DNA of 45,595 nt from an uncultured Spirochaetaceae bacterium (GTDB lineage: Bacteria > Spirochaetota > Spirochaetia > Sphaerochaetales > Sphaerochaetaceae). Position numbers and translations under genes: made by a program. The notes beneath the pieces were generated by a model. That model had not been told where the DNA came from. It was given only the letters and a program-made list of their open reading frames with translations, and searched no databases. The stretch spans positions 1 through 45,595 of the forward strand of contig CALXLI010000098.1 of assembly GCA_944389155.1 (NCBI GenBank), in the 5' to 3' direction. Shown one piece after another: positions 1 to 8,774 of the stretch (position 1 is its first letter; each line of letters starts with the position of its first letter).

Positions 1-135
1 TCTTTTATCTCTGTGATGAAGGAAATACTGGAAGAGGGCAGTCCTCTTTTCGGCAGATTTGGAAGAGTTCTTGAACTAAAGCCGTTTTCCTATTCTGACC
101 TGCTCCTGTTTATATCTGGAGATAAGCATATTTGA
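1..135 (+). pseudogene. Fragment of an AAA-family ATPase (truncated at both ends)
   Basis: An open frame enters from the left edge and stops at 133-135. Its 44 residues include SVMKEILEEGSPLFGRFGRV followed by LELKPFSYSD. This is the stretch after the sensor region in archaeal-type AAA ATPases, where a GSS.S.M....L...SPL.GR pattern leads into a conserved proline/phenylalanine segment. A complete protein would continue for another 200 or more residues with a DUF234 or DUF4143 domain, but the frame ends and no continuation is seen in another frame before the next gene. I therefore read it as a decayed or truncated copy. The part before the window cannot be judged. Confidence 0.55.
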
Positions 136-161
136 ACGCTTAGCTGTTTTCAGAATTATTA

Positions 162-204
162 CTTTGCAACTCAGGGTGTTTTGCTGATTTATTTCTTTGC
201 AACT
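162..204 (+). repeat. Direct repeat CTTTGCAACT x2 upstream of the ATPase gene
   Basis: The 10-mer CTTTGCAACT occurs at 162-171 and again at 195-204, start-to-start 33 bp, about three helical turns. Both copies lie in the 106-bp gap before the ATPase start at 242. A protein-binding role is inference from the phasing. The gap shows nothing else clear. Confidence 0.35.
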
Positions 205-241
205 TTGAATATGTAGCATATATTTTAATAGAGGAGATGCT

Positions 242-1573
242 ATGTATATCAGAAGAGATGTTGATAATGAACTCAGGATATGGAAAGAAGACGAATACAG
301 AAAACCTCTTCTGCTTCGAGGTGTAAGGCAGTGTGGTAAGACTTCCTCTGTGCGTGAACTAGGGGCATCATTCTATTATTTCATAGAGATCAATTTTGAG
401 AAGACTCCAGCAGCAAAGAAGATCTTTGATGATGATTTTGATATACAGCGCATATTGGCAGAGATTGAGGAGCTGTCGGGAATACCTGTTGTGGATGGTG
501 AGACGTTGCTGTTCCTTGATGAACTTCAGGAAGCACCTTCTGCAATCACTTCTTTAAGATATTTCTATGAAGAGCGGCCATCTCTCCACGTGATAGGAGC
601 TGGTTCATTGCTTGAATTTGCCTTGGATAATATATCATCATTTGGTGTTGGAAGAATCAGCAGCCTGTATATGAAGCCGTTTTCTTTTGCTGAATTTCTT
701 GAGGCATTAGGTGAGAGTATTCTTCTGTCATCGTTAAGAAAGGCATCGCCTTCATCTCCTCTTTCAGACATAGCCCATGAGAAACTATTGAAGTTATATA
801 AGATATTCCTTGTTGTTGGAGGAATGCCTGAGGCCGTGCTTCGATATGTTGAGACAAAAAGCATATTGCAGGCAAGATTGGCTCAAGAGGACATCATCTC
901 TACGCTATTGGATGATTTCGGAAAATACAGCAAGGAGGTGGTTCCTGAAATCCTCAGGCTTATATGGGGTTTTGCAATCAGCAGGATGGGCGAGCAGATA
1001 TCCTACAATAAGAATACGATTCCCGGTCTTGATTCAAAAACAATAGCAAAAGGGCTGGAGATATTATCAAGGGCAGGATTGATATATACAGTATATGCCT
1101 CAGCTTGTGCATCTCTTCCGATCTCCTCTTCCGTGAATTTAAAACGCAGAAAGCTTCTCTGCGCCGACACAGGGCTGTATCTTAGCGCAAGTGGACTGGA
1201 TGTATCACAGCTTACGCTTGAAACTGATTTTTCCCGTCTGAATATCGGAAACCTATGTGAGCTTTCCGCCGGGCTTGAATTGATAAAGGCAATGGATGTT
1301 CATTTCAGGCCTGAGTTGTTTTTCTGGACCCGTGATTCCGATGGATCCAACAGGGGAACGGCAGAGGTTGATTATGTCGTACAGAACGGGAAGGATATCA
1401 TTCCCGTTGAGGTCAAAGCCCGTGTGCAAGGTGGGATGAAAAGCTTATGGGCTTTCTTGGAAAAGAGCTGTGCCGAATATGGTATAAGAGCATCCCTTGA
1501 GAACTTTGGAATCATGGATAGAATCCAGATCTATCCGCTGTACGCCATAGGAAAGGCTGTGATGAAGAATTAG
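242..1573 (+). CDS. AAA ATPase with C-terminal DUF4143 (nuclease-like) domain
   Basis: The 443-residue protein has a Walker A motif GVRQCGKT near residue 28, a Walker B motif LLFLDELQE near residue 90, and the sensor-like GAGSLLEFAL. This is the AAA_14 domain typical of the family. The C-terminal third matches DUF4143, with EVDYVVQNGKDIIPVEVKA forming the E-V-D...E-V-K core of a restriction-endonuclease-like fold. Proteins of this architecture are very abundant in gut anaerobes and spirochaetes and their role is unproven; links to defence or mobile elements have been suggested. The start has a good Shine-Dalgarno (GAGGAG) at 231-236. A fragment of a related ATPase lies just upstream, and a second complete member is encoded on the other strand at 22936-24237. 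Family assignment is secure, function unknown. Confidence 0.85.
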   Translation: MYIRRDVDNELRIWKEDEYRKPLLLRGVRQCGKTSSVRELGASFYYFIEINFEKTPAAKKIFDDDFDIQRILAEIEELSGIPVVDGETLLFLDELQEAPSAITSLRYFYEERPSLHVIGAGSLLEFALDNISSFGVGRISSLYMKPFSFAEFLEALGESILLSSLRKASPSSPLSDIAHEKLLKLYKIFLVVGGMPEAVLRYVETKSILQARLAQEDIISTLLDDFGKYSKEVVPEILRLIWGFAISRMGEQISYNKNTIPGLDSKTIAKGLEILSRAGLIYTVYASACASLPISSSVNLKRRKLLCADTGLYLSASGLDVSQLTLETDFSRLNIGNLCELSAGLELIKAMDVHFRPELFFWTRDSDGSNRGTAEVDYVVQNGKDIIPVEVKARVQGGMKSLWAFLEKSCAEYGIRASLENFGIMDRIQIYPLYAIGKAVMKN

Positions 1574-1714
1574 CACAATGATGTAAGGCCTTTGATTATA
1601 ATCAATTATCATCATAAGTCTAAGGCTCATAGTGAAAATATCTGACGAAATACAGGAAAACATCCAGTCATTTGCAGAATTATGGTATTTAAGATTTTGG
1701 ATGTAATATCTATT

Positions 1715-2902
1715 ATGGAAACATTGAAGGAAATACGTACTCGATATCTTCATGAACTGCAGGATAATATCCTTCCATTCTGGCTTGAGCATGGTCTTGA
1801 TAGGAAAAATGGTGGAATATATACCTCTCTTGATAGAGATGGGGCTCTGATAGAGACCGATAAATCGGTTTGGTTCCAAGGACGTGCCCTATGGGTATTC
1901 AGTACTGCATATAATCAGATTGAGAAGCGAGCGGAATATCTTGAAGCTGCAGGGAACATCGTTGGATTCATTGATGAGCACTGCTTTGATTCTGATGGAA
2001 GGATGTTCTTTCGCGTTACAGCAGAAGGCCTACCTGTCATAAAGCGCATCAGATATTTCTTCAGTGAGGCATTCACAATCATTGGCTATGCCGCATATTC
2101 TGAAGCAACAGGAGATGAAAGCTATAAGCGCAAGGCTTTCGAGCTTTATAAGAAAGCAAAGGCAATCAGGGATACTACTGGAATCCTCATTCCCAAGTTT
2201 GATATCTCAACACGTCCGATGAGGAGTCATGCGGACTCTATGATAATGATAAATGTTCTTTCTGAGCTTAGAAAGGCATGGCCTGAAAGGGAGGCGTTCC
2301 TTACATCTGAGATATCACAGGAGATAGAGGCCTGCAGAAAGTATTTCATACATCCAGAGCTTCGCTTGGTACTTGAATCAGTCGGCCCGAATGGGGAGTT
2401 CCTGTCCGATCATTTTGAAGGAAGGATAGTCAATCCCGGTCATGCGATCGAAGGTTCTTGGTTCATTATGAACGAAGGTTTGCGGGAAAACAGAAAGGAT
2501 TATATAGAAACGGGACTGAATGTGCTGGACTGGATGTGGAATATAGGCTGGGATAGCGAGTTCGGCGGAGGAATGATCCAGTACAGGGATGCCTTAGGCA
2601 AGAGCTTGTCGGAGTATCATCAGGATATGAAGTTCTGGTGGCCCCAATGTGAGGCCGCAATAGCAGCTCTCATGGCCTATTCAATAACCAAGGATGATAG
2701 ATACTTGGAGCATTTCCTTGCAGTCGATGAATATATATCAGAGAGATTCATAGATAGGGAATACGGTGAGTGGTTTGGCTATCTGCATAGAGATGGAACA
2801 TTGGCGACACCTCTTAAGGGCAATCTGTATAAAGGCCCTTTCCATATACCTAGGATGTATATGAAGGCAATTGAGATTATAGATAGCATCAAGTGGGATT
2901 GA
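1715..2902 (+). CDS. N-acylglucosamine 2-epimerase (AGE) family protein
   Basis: About 395 residues of an alpha/alpha-barrel sugar epimerase. The family N-terminus is clear (ETLKEIRTRYLHELQDNILP then WLEHGLDRKNGG), as are WFQGRALWVFS, the catalytic-region NPGHAIEGSW, the YHQDMKFWWPQCEA segment and the C-terminal GPFHIPRMYM. These histidine-bearing motifs line the active site in AGE and cellobiose 2-epimerases. It probably epimerises or isomerises an aldose or N-acyl sugar in the cytoplasm; the substrate cannot be read from sequence. An upstream in-frame ATG at 1682 would add eleven residues not expected in the family, so I prefer 1715, although neither start has a strong ribosome-binding site. 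The next gene follows 29 bp downstream. Confidence 0.85.
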   Translation: METLKEIRTRYLHELQDNILPFWLEHGLDRKNGGIYTSLDRDGALIETDKSVWFQGRALWVFSTAYNQIEKRAEYLEAAGNIVGFIDEHCFDSDGRMFFRVTAEGLPVIKRIRYFFSEAFTIIGYAAYSEATGDESYKRKAFELYKKAKAIRDTTGILIPKFDISTRPMRSHADSMIMINVLSELRKAWPEREAFLTSEISQEIEACRKYFIHPELRLVLESVGPNGEFLSDHFEGRIVNPGHAIEGSWFIMNEGLRENRKDYIETGLNVLDWMWNIGWDSEFGGGMIQYRDALGKSLSEYHQDMKFWWPQCEAAIAALMAYSITKDDRYLEHFLAVDEYISERFIDREYGEWFGYLHRDGTLATPLKGNLYKGPFHIPRMYMKAIEIIDSIKWD

Positions 2903-2931
2903 GGTAGCTGTTCTTTTGATTCTGGAGGGCA

Positions 2932-4155
2932 ATGAGAAAAGCATTCTTATTAGCGTTGGTTGTAATATCATCTTTGAGTGGACTGCAGGCTGAGTATATA
3001 ACAGAAGCAGTTGGTGATAGTCTGTATATCATCAACAATCGAACTGGCGAAATACATTCATTCGTCCGGAATGGAGAGATCCTGCCAATTACTGAGAGTT
3101 CTGGAAGAAAAGATATAGAGAAAACGCTTTCCTCTGAAATATCGATATATGGCATAGAAGTTGACGTGAAGGCGAAATTCACAGAAAGCAAGATCTATAT
3201 GACTCTGACTGTAGATACAGGTGAAGATGCAAATGAGGGAGTCCTTGAGGATCTTAAGAGGTATTCATCGGCTATTGTCGTTGAATATTACGATTCTGAT
3301 AACTTCCTTCTCGGTGAAGATAGAATAGAGCTGAAAGACGCTGTTTCGATTGTCAATGATAAAGATGAGATTGTATCTCTCAGGAAATCTGTGATTCTGG
3401 ATGGAGATCATGACCTTTTGAGGTTGGTTGATGAAATCGATTATACATATAGCATCAGTGATAGCGTGATTCCATCTAAATCCTATTTCAAAGACAATCT
3501 TGAAAAAGGAGGTATCATAGGACACTTCTATGCCAAGGATAGTTTCATCAACATGTTCCTGAATGAAGATTTTGATATATTGATTGATGGCGTGTCTTTG
3601 GATGATCAGATTGCAGAATCAAGGACAGAGGCCTTCAGAAGCGGTCTTGATCCAGATGATGTATATTCCATTGAATATGGGGAATTCGATTCATATTACC
3701 GGGTTGAATATGGAGAACATTTATTTGAGATCAGGAAATCTGAGGATCCTGCCGCAATAAATGACTACTTTGTTTCTTTTGATGATGCTGAACCTGTCAT
3801 TTACAAGGGTGATAGAGCTTTCAGCTTCATCCCGAAGTTCCCTGTCTGGCTATTAGGTACTTGGGAGGCCCCTGAAGTTGATGGCATTATCAAATTCCTA
3901 TCGGATGATCTGAGGTTAGATGAAGATTATTTTGGTGCAGATCTCTATGATTACTGGACAAACAAATATTATGAAACCGGTGTTTATGAAGAGGTGTACA
4001 GTCAGGAAACAACAGAGAATACATATACCTTGACTATACTTGATGATGAATTGGACGAAGGTTTCATGATGTTTACCAATACTGATGATCCGGATATTGT
4101 CACGATGACTTTTTCAGAGGGGGAGTGCTATCAGTTGGTACGAGTACAGCAATAA
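2932..4155 (+). CDS. Secreted or periplasmic protein of unknown function
   Basis: 407 residues beginning with a clean signal peptide: positive MRK, hydrophobic FLLALVVISSLSGL, then a likely signal peptidase I site after LQA. There is no lipobox cysteine. The rest is acidic and beta-rich, full of Asp and Glu. The last ~110 residues start with WLLGTWEAPEVDG and continue as alternating strands ending in ECYQLVRVQQ, reminiscent of a lipocalin-like beta-barrel ending, but I cannot assign a family. The start is supported by GGAGGG at 2923-2928. It follows the AGE-family gene closely and is ended by a hairpin terminator, so the two are probably cotranscribed. Confidence 0.7.
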   Translation: MRKAFLLALVVISSLSGLQAEYITEAVGDSLYIINNRTGEIHSFVRNGEILPITESSGRKDIEKTLSSEISIYGIEVDVKAKFTESKIYMTLTVDTGEDANEGVLEDLKRYSSAIVVEYYDSDNFLLGEDRIELKDAVSIVNDKDEIVSLRKSVILDGDHDLLRLVDEIDYTYSISDSVIPSKSYFKDNLEKGGIIGHFYAKDSFINMFLNEDFDILIDGVSLDDQIAESRTEAFRSGLDPDDVYSIEYGEFDSYYRVEYGEHLFEIRKSEDPAAINDYFVSFDDAEPVIYKGDRAFSFIPKFPVWLLGTWEAPEVDGIIKFLSDDLRLDEDYFGADLYDYWTNKYYETGVYEEVYSQETTENTYTLTILDDELDEGFMMFTNTDDPDIVTMTFSEGECYQLVRVQQ

Positions 4156-4181
4156 TTGCTTAAGATGAGAAATCCTTTGAT

Positions 4182-4210
4182 AAATGCGGGAAACTCCCGC
4201 ATTTGTTCTT
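4182..4210 (+). terminator. Intrinsic terminator after the secreted-protein gene
   Basis: Nine-base-pair stem AAATGCGGG (4182-4190) with CCCGCATTT (4196-4204), a five-base loop and a T-rich tail. It lies 27 bp after the preceding stop codon. Confidence 0.75.
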
Positions 4211-4238
4211 GCACCGCAAGCGCATGCTGATAGAATTA

Positions 4239-4254
4239 GATTAATCGATTAATC
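4239..4254 (+). promoter_or_regulatory. LacI-type operator (perfect 16-bp palindrome)
   Basis: GATTAATCGATTAATC is a perfect inverted repeat centred on CG, the hallmark of LacI-family operators. It ends directly before the Shine-Dalgarno of the FAD oxidoreductase gene, whose downstream partner encodes a LacI-family regulator. Autoregulation is inferred. The 10-mer CGATTAATCA recurs at 39571-39580, upstream of the third binding-protein gene. Confidence 0.65.
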
Positions 4255-4266
4255 AGAGGTGTATTG

Positions 4267-5622
4267 ATGAATACTGTGCTTGATTATGATGTTGTAGTAG
4301 TAGGTGGAGGAATAGCTGGATCCCTGGCCGCGGTAGCCTCTGCAAGACATGGAGCCAGGACTCTTGTCATCGAGGAATCGGGTTTCCTTGGAGGAAGCTT
4401 GACGCTATGCGGGACAGGCCCGATGATGACTTTCCATGCAGGGGATAAGCAGGTGATAAAAGGGCTGGGCGATGAGCTTATCGGAAGATTGAAGAAGAAA
4501 GGGCTATCTCCTGGGCATACTGTTGATACCACTGGCTATACATATACAGTGACACCGTTCGATGCTGAGGGAATGAAAAGGGAACTTGAGATGATGGTAA
4601 GGGAAAGCGGTGCTTCTGTCCTTTATCATGCAAAGCTTGTTGACGTAATGCTTGATGAAGGGCGTGCTGTTTCTGTTGCAGTCTCTTCATTAGGATACCG
4701 CATAGAGATAAAAGGCAGTGTTTTCATAGATTCAACAGGCGATGCTGTCCTTTCAAGGCTGGCTGGTGTTCCAGTCGCTTCTGGTAGAGATGGAGATGGT
4801 GTCAATCAGCCTATGACCATGAACTTCAAGCTCTCAGGTGTGGATATTTCGCTGCTTCGTTCGCTGATGGAGAAGGATATCAAGCTGTTTCCGCTTCTTG
4901 AAAATCATCCAAAAGGGCTTGAGAAAAAGGCCGCAAGGCTATCAGTTTCAGGATTCAATGACATAATGGAGCAAGGAAGAGCATCAGGAGAACTTGATAT
5001 AGATCGTGATATTGTACTGTGCTTTGAGACGAATAATCTTAATGAGGTTATCGTTAATATGACCCGTATCCATAAGCTGGATCCGCTCAATCCTTTTGAT
5101 CTTTCAGCGGCTGAGATTGAGGGAAGACGGCAGGTCTGGGAGATGTATGGATTTCTCAGAAAGCATGTTCCCGGCTTCTCTGATGCTGTTCTTATCGCAT
5201 CGGGGCCACGTGTTGGCGTGAGAAGTTCTGGCCGGATGGTCGGTGTATATACAATCACTGCTGATGATATCCTTTCAGAGACAAAGTTCAGTGATGGCAT
5301 TGCATGCTGCGGTTATCCGATTGATGTGCATTCAGATGGAGCTGAGACAAAGACGACATTCCTAAGATGGGGTGGGTATTATTCGATACCCTATAGATGC
5401 CTTATCAATAGCAATGTGCCGAATATAATGTCCGCAGGAAGAGATATATCGTGTACTTTCGAAGCACACGCATCCCTTCGTGTCAGTCCATGCTGTACAG
5501 CAACAGGACAGGCTGCAGGAACAGCTGCTGCTCTTGCTGTTTCCTCTTCCGTATCTCCTTTGGATATCAGCATAAGTGATCTGAGAAGAGTTCTTTCAGA
5601 GGATGGTGCAGTAATTGAATAA
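4267..5622 (+). CDS. FAD-dependent oxidoreductase (FAD_oxidored, PF12831-like)
   Basis: 451 residues. The N-terminus YDVVVVGGGIAGSLAAVASA is a textbook Rossmann dinucleotide motif (GxGxxG) followed by the acidic end of strand 2 (LVIEE). FLGGSLTLCGTG, FIDSTGDAVLSRLAG and the C-terminal SAGRDISCTFEAHASLRVSP with TGQAAGTAAALA are typical of the PF12831 group, often found in sugar and polyol gene clusters. The substrate is unknown. Start: ATG 4267 sits 7 bp after AGAGG (4255-4259); a TTG one codon earlier is too close. The 3' end overlaps the LacI gene by eight bases, so the two are cotranscribed and probably translationally coupled. Confidence 0.85.
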   Translation: MNTVLDYDVVVVGGGIAGSLAAVASARHGARTLVIEESGFLGGSLTLCGTGPMMTFHAGDKQVIKGLGDELIGRLKKKGLSPGHTVDTTGYTYTVTPFDAEGMKRELEMMVRESGASVLYHAKLVDVMLDEGRAVSVAVSSLGYRIEIKGSVFIDSTGDAVLSRLAGVPVASGRDGDGVNQPMTMNFKLSGVDISLLRSLMEKDIKLFPLLENHPKGLEKKAARLSVSGFNDIMEQGRASGELDIDRDIVLCFETNNLNEVIVNMTRIHKLDPLNPFDLSAAEIEGRRQVWEMYGFLRKHVPGFSDAVLIASGPRVGVRSSGRMVGVYTITADDILSETKFSDGIACCGYPIDVHSDGAETKTTFLRWGGYYSIPYRCLINSNVPNIMSAGRDISCTFEAHASLRVSPCCTATGQAAGTAAALAVSSSVSPLDISISDLRRVLSEDGAVIE

Positions 5623-6607
5623 AAGAGTTACGCTTTCTGATGTTGCTTCTGAAGCAGGGGTTTCCGTAGCGACGGCCTCTGCAGTGCTTAGCGGAAAGGG
5701 AACTGGGAATATAAGGGTAAGCGATGCCAGGAAGGCGGAGATAGTCAGGGCCGCCAGCAATCTGGGTTATGTGCCTAATACTGCTGCCCAGAGCCTGAAA
5801 GCAGGTGGAGACAATCATATTATCGCAGTCTTTACGTATGAGAATATCTTTCCGGTTGATGCTCGTAGTGAGTATTATCTCTTCTTTTCAGGAATACAGC
5901 AGGAAGCAGAGCGTGAAGGATATGATATCCTCATACTCAATAATTGGGGACAGGGTAAATCCAGAAGCTCCCGTATCCGTCTTGCCTCCGGTGCGATAAT
6001 GATCGGCATCAATAGGGATGATGATCATATAACATCGCTCGTCAGGCAAGGCTTCCCTCTGCTGTTCGTTGGACGGAGGAAGATAGGTGATGGCCTTCGT
6101 GTGAATTGTGTTCGATTTTGCTATGAAAGGGCTGTGGAAGGAATAGTAGATGCGGTATCAAGATGTTCTGATGGAAGACTATGCTATGTCTCATCGTTGC
6201 TTTCCCAAGCTGAACCAACCGAGGAAAAGAGCTTCTTCCTGCACAGGCTTTGCAAAGAGCGGGGTATAGATATTGTTGATATCACAATTTCTGATACAGC
6301 AACAGAAGAGAGCATAGATACAATTCTTTCAGTTGGCGTTGTTGTCTTTGACAGACTCTTTATCGCAGATGCTTTTGCCGACGAGCTGAGCAAAAGAGGA
6401 GCTGTCATTGGCAGGAATCTATTCGGGGCCATTCTGGAGGATGACTGGACAGGAACCCACGAAGCATGGACGCGTTGGGAGAATAAGCGGTTAGAGCTAG
6501 GAGCACTGTCTGCAAAGAACCTTATCGCATATCTTTCAGGATGCAAGGTCGAGGATAATAGTCTGGATCTTCAGATACTTGAGAGCAAAAGCACAATGGG
6601 GTGGTAA
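5615..6607 (+). CDS. LacI-family transcriptional regulator
   Basis: 330 residues. RVTLSDVASEAGVSVATASAV is the LacI helix-turn-helix, followed by the hinge-helix region GYVPNTAAQSLKAG. A periplasmic-binding-protein-like effector domain begins at NHIIAVFTYENIFPVDARSE. The start is TTG at 5615, because the helix-turn-helix must begin almost at the N-terminus and no ATG is available; this gives an eight-base overlap with the preceding gene. The perfect palindrome at 4239-4254 is the probable operator. The effector domain is somewhat divergent, so the ligand cannot be guessed. Confidence 0.88.
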   Translation: MNKRVTLSDVASEAGVSVATASAVLSGKGTGNIRVSDARKAEIVRAASNLGYVPNTAAQSLKAGGDNHIIAVFTYENIFPVDARSEYYLFFSGIQQEAEREGYDILILNNWGQGKSRSSRIRLASGAIMIGINRDDDHITSLVRQGFPLLFVGRRKIGDGLRVNCVRFCYERAVEGIVDAVSRCSDGRLCYVSSLLSQAEPTEEKSFFLHRLCKERGIDIVDITISDTATEESIDTILSVGVVVFDRLFIADAFADELSKRGAVIGRNLFGAILEDDWTGTHEAWTRWENKRLELGALSAKNLIAYLSGCKVEDNSLDLQILESKSTMGW

Positions 6608-6753
6608 ATATATTGGATCATTAGAAGGGGATAAGTATATTTTACTTCATTTTTGGATGAGCCAATTTGTTTTGTATCAATCAGTTACCTATTCCAATAT
6701 TAAAAGTCTTACAGTTGATGTCCTAGTATAATTTTATATATTGCAAAAAAATG

Positions 6754-6806
6754 TTGACAAATTCTAAATCTGATATGAATACTAATATTAACACTGATAA
6801 TATCAG
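6754..6806 (+). promoter_or_regulatory. Promoter region and inverted repeat before the methyltransferase/ABC/sulfatase operon
   Basis: The 214-bp gap 6608-6821 is AT-rich. It contains a consensus -35 TTGACA at 6754-6759, though the -10 is not well defined (TGAATA or GAATAC around 6776-6782). The inverted repeat CTGATA-A-TATCAG at 6794-6806 overlaps the likely transcription start and abuts the Shine-Dalgarno AGAAGGA at 6805-6811. Binding by the operon's own GntR regulator is a reasonable guess but unproven. Nothing else is evident in the gap. Confidence 0.45.
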
Positions 6807-6821
6807 AAGGATTTGATAGTA

Positions 6822-7799
6822 ATGACAAAACGGGAAAGAGTAATTAAGGCTATTAGAAAACAGGATGTGGATTTTGTTCCAAGCTGCTTTTCTCTTCATT
6901 TTCCAAAGGATAGGAACAGTGGAAGTGCTGGGGTAAAGGCACATTTGGATTTTTTCCATGAGAGTGATGTTGATATTGCGAAAATCATGAATGAGAATCT
7001 TGTCCCTGCATTAGAGTCAGGTGCTGTTTTCCCCGGGGCTTATTCAGAGGTCAGGTCCTTTGATTGCAATTCTGATTTCATATCAGCACAGCTGGATTTT
7101 ACAAAGAGGATACTGGATGGTCTTGATGACATTTATTTCACATCAGGAACATTGCATGGAATATGTGCTTCTGCTCTGCATCCTATCGAAAAGAGCGGGA
7201 TAGATTATGAGAAAGCAAGGGATATACAGCTTCAAGCTCTTAGGGATGACGAGGATATTGCTTTAGCTGCCTTCCATCGCATTGCTGATGGCCTTTGCTG
7301 TTTAGTTGATGGCTATAGGAAAGCCGGAGTCGATTCTGTTTATTATGCAGCTCTCGGCGGTGAATATCGTTGGTTTACGGATGAAGAGTTCGATAAATGG
7401 ATAAGACCGTTTGATATTCAGATTATGAAAGCAATCAAGGATGCTGGCATGTATTGCATACTTCATATCTGCAAAGATGGCCTTAATATGCAGCGTTATC
7501 AAGGTTATGGCGATTTTGCGGATGTTGTTAATTGGGGCGTTTACGAAGTTCCATTCTCAATGGAGGCAGGAAGAGCCTTGTTCAGCGATTGTACGATAAT
7601 GGGAGGTCTCAGAAATAGATCAGGTGTCCTTGTCGATGGAACGGATGAGGAAATTGAATCTGAAGTTCATTCAACAATCGAAGCGTTTGGTGAGAAAGGC
7701 TTGATACTTGGAGCGGACTGTACTCTTGCCACCGAACAGGATATGAGGAAACTGCGCATCGCGGTAGAAGCTGCACATAATTTTAAGGAGGGAAAGTGA
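6822..7799 (+). CDS. MtaA/UroD-family protein (corrinoid methyltransferase-like), copy 1
   Basis: 325 residues of the uroporphyrinogen decarboxylase / MtaA / CmuA fold. MTKRERVIKAIRKQDVDFVP is the usual N-terminus. The protein carries LHICKD (H215, C217) and GADCTL (C300), the H-x-C-x(n)-C zinc signature of methylcobamide:thiol methyltransferases, rather than the residues of true haem-pathway UroD. A role in methyl transfer from a corrinoid protein to a thiol, or in demethylating a substrate, is inferred; no corrinoid protein gene is in the window. ATG 6822 is chosen because AGAAGGA lies 10 bp upstream; the in-frame TTG at 6813 is too close. It is the first gene of a long operon and has a tandem paralogue next. 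Confidence 0.8.
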   Translation: MTKRERVIKAIRKQDVDFVPSCFSLHFPKDRNSGSAGVKAHLDFFHESDVDIAKIMNENLVPALESGAVFPGAYSEVRSFDCNSDFISAQLDFTKRILDGLDDIYFTSGTLHGICASALHPIEKSGIDYEKARDIQLQALRDDEDIALAAFHRIADGLCCLVDGYRKAGVDSVYYAALGGEYRWFTDEEFDKWIRPFDIQIMKAIKDAGMYCILHICKDGLNMQRYQGYGDFADVVNWGVYEVPFSMEAGRALFSDCTIMGGLRNRSGVLVDGTDEEIESEVHSTIEAFGEKGLILGADCTLATEQDMRKLRIAVEAAHNFKEGK

Positions 7800-7801
7800 T
7801 C

Positions 7802-8764
7802 ATGACCAAAAGGGATATCGTATTGAGTGTGATAAATGGTGAGCTTGAAGGATATGTCCCTTCTTGTTTCTCCCTTCATTTTCCGCCGGAAGACTCATAT
7901 GGAGATAAAGGTGTAGCTGCCCATATAAAATTCCATGAAGAGACCGACATGGATATACTGAAGATAATGAATGAGAACCTAGTCCCTTATTGTGGGCCAT
8001 TCATTGATGGACGTTCATACAAGCAGATACCTGCATTCTCAATGAAAGATGATTTCATGAAGGCACAGATTGCATTCTCAGAAGAAATCCTCAGACAATG
8101 CAAAGATAATCCATTCACTATCGGAACCCTTCATGGTGTTGTAGCTTCTGCTGTTCATCCACTTCGCAAGGCTGGTTTCTCTCCGGAGGAGGCCAGAACC
8201 TTCCAGACAGAAGCCTTGCGTTCTGATCGACAGGTTCTTGTAGATGCTTATCATCGTATAGCCGATGGTATGAGTGAATTGGCTCAGGCTTATATTAAAG
8301 CCGGGGTTGATGGCGTTTATTTCGCAGCATTAGGAGGTGAGTACAGATATTTCACTGATGAAGAATTTGCAGAGTGCATTGAGCCTTTCGATAAACAGAT
8401 ATTGATGGCTATAAGGGAAGCTGGAGGAAAGGTCTTCCTTCATATCTGCAAGGATCATCTCAATATGGAGAGATATGCCTCTTATGTGGATTACTGCGAT
8501 GTTGTTAACTGGGGTGTATATGAAGCTCCCTTTTCCCTTGATGCCGGCAAGAAGATGTTCCCGTATAAAACCATAATGGGAGGGCTTGCCAATCGTTCTG
8601 GAGTGCTTATTGATGGGACAGATGACGATATCAGGAAGGAAGTCCGTCGTATTATCGAGTGGTCTGGCAGGAAACAATTCATACTTGGCGCAGATTGCAC
8701 GCTCCCAACTGATCAGGACCTGCATAAGCTGAAGGTCTGCATTGATGAGGCAAGAAAGCAATAA
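7802..8764 (+). CDS. MtaA/UroD-family protein (corrinoid methyltransferase-like), copy 2
   Basis: 320 residues, clearly paralogous to the preceding protein along its whole length (shared PSCFSLHFP, KIMNENLVP, YFTDEEF, LHICKD, DVVNWGVYE, IMGGLANRSGVL). The zinc signature is intact at H214-x-C216 and C299. Start ATG 7802 follows AAGGAGG (7785-7791), and only 2 bp separate it from the previous stop. Retention of both copies with intact metal ligands suggests either a heterodimer or two related substrates. This is inference; the family includes many enzymes of unknown reaction. Confidence 0.8.
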   Translation: MTKRDIVLSVINGELEGYVPSCFSLHFPPEDSYGDKGVAAHIKFHEETDMDILKIMNENLVPYCGPFIDGRSYKQIPAFSMKDDFMKAQIAFSEEILRQCKDNPFTIGTLHGVVASAVHPLRKAGFSPEEARTFQTEALRSDRQVLVDAYHRIADGMSELAQAYIKAGVDGVYFAALGGEYRYFTDEEFAECIEPFDKQILMAIREAGGKVFLHICKDHLNMERYASYVDYCDVVNWGVYEAPFSLDAGKKMFPYKTIMGGLANRSGVLIDGTDDDIRKEVRRIIEWSGRKQFILGADCTLPTDQDLHKLKVCIDEARKQ

Positions 8765-8774
8765 AGGGGTGTTT

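Noticed and set aside
6822-8764. True haem-pathway uroporphyrinogen decarboxylase (HemE)
   Set aside because: Both proteins carry the H-x-C...C zinc signature of the MtaA branch, occur as a tandem pair in a transport operon, and no other haem genes are nearby.
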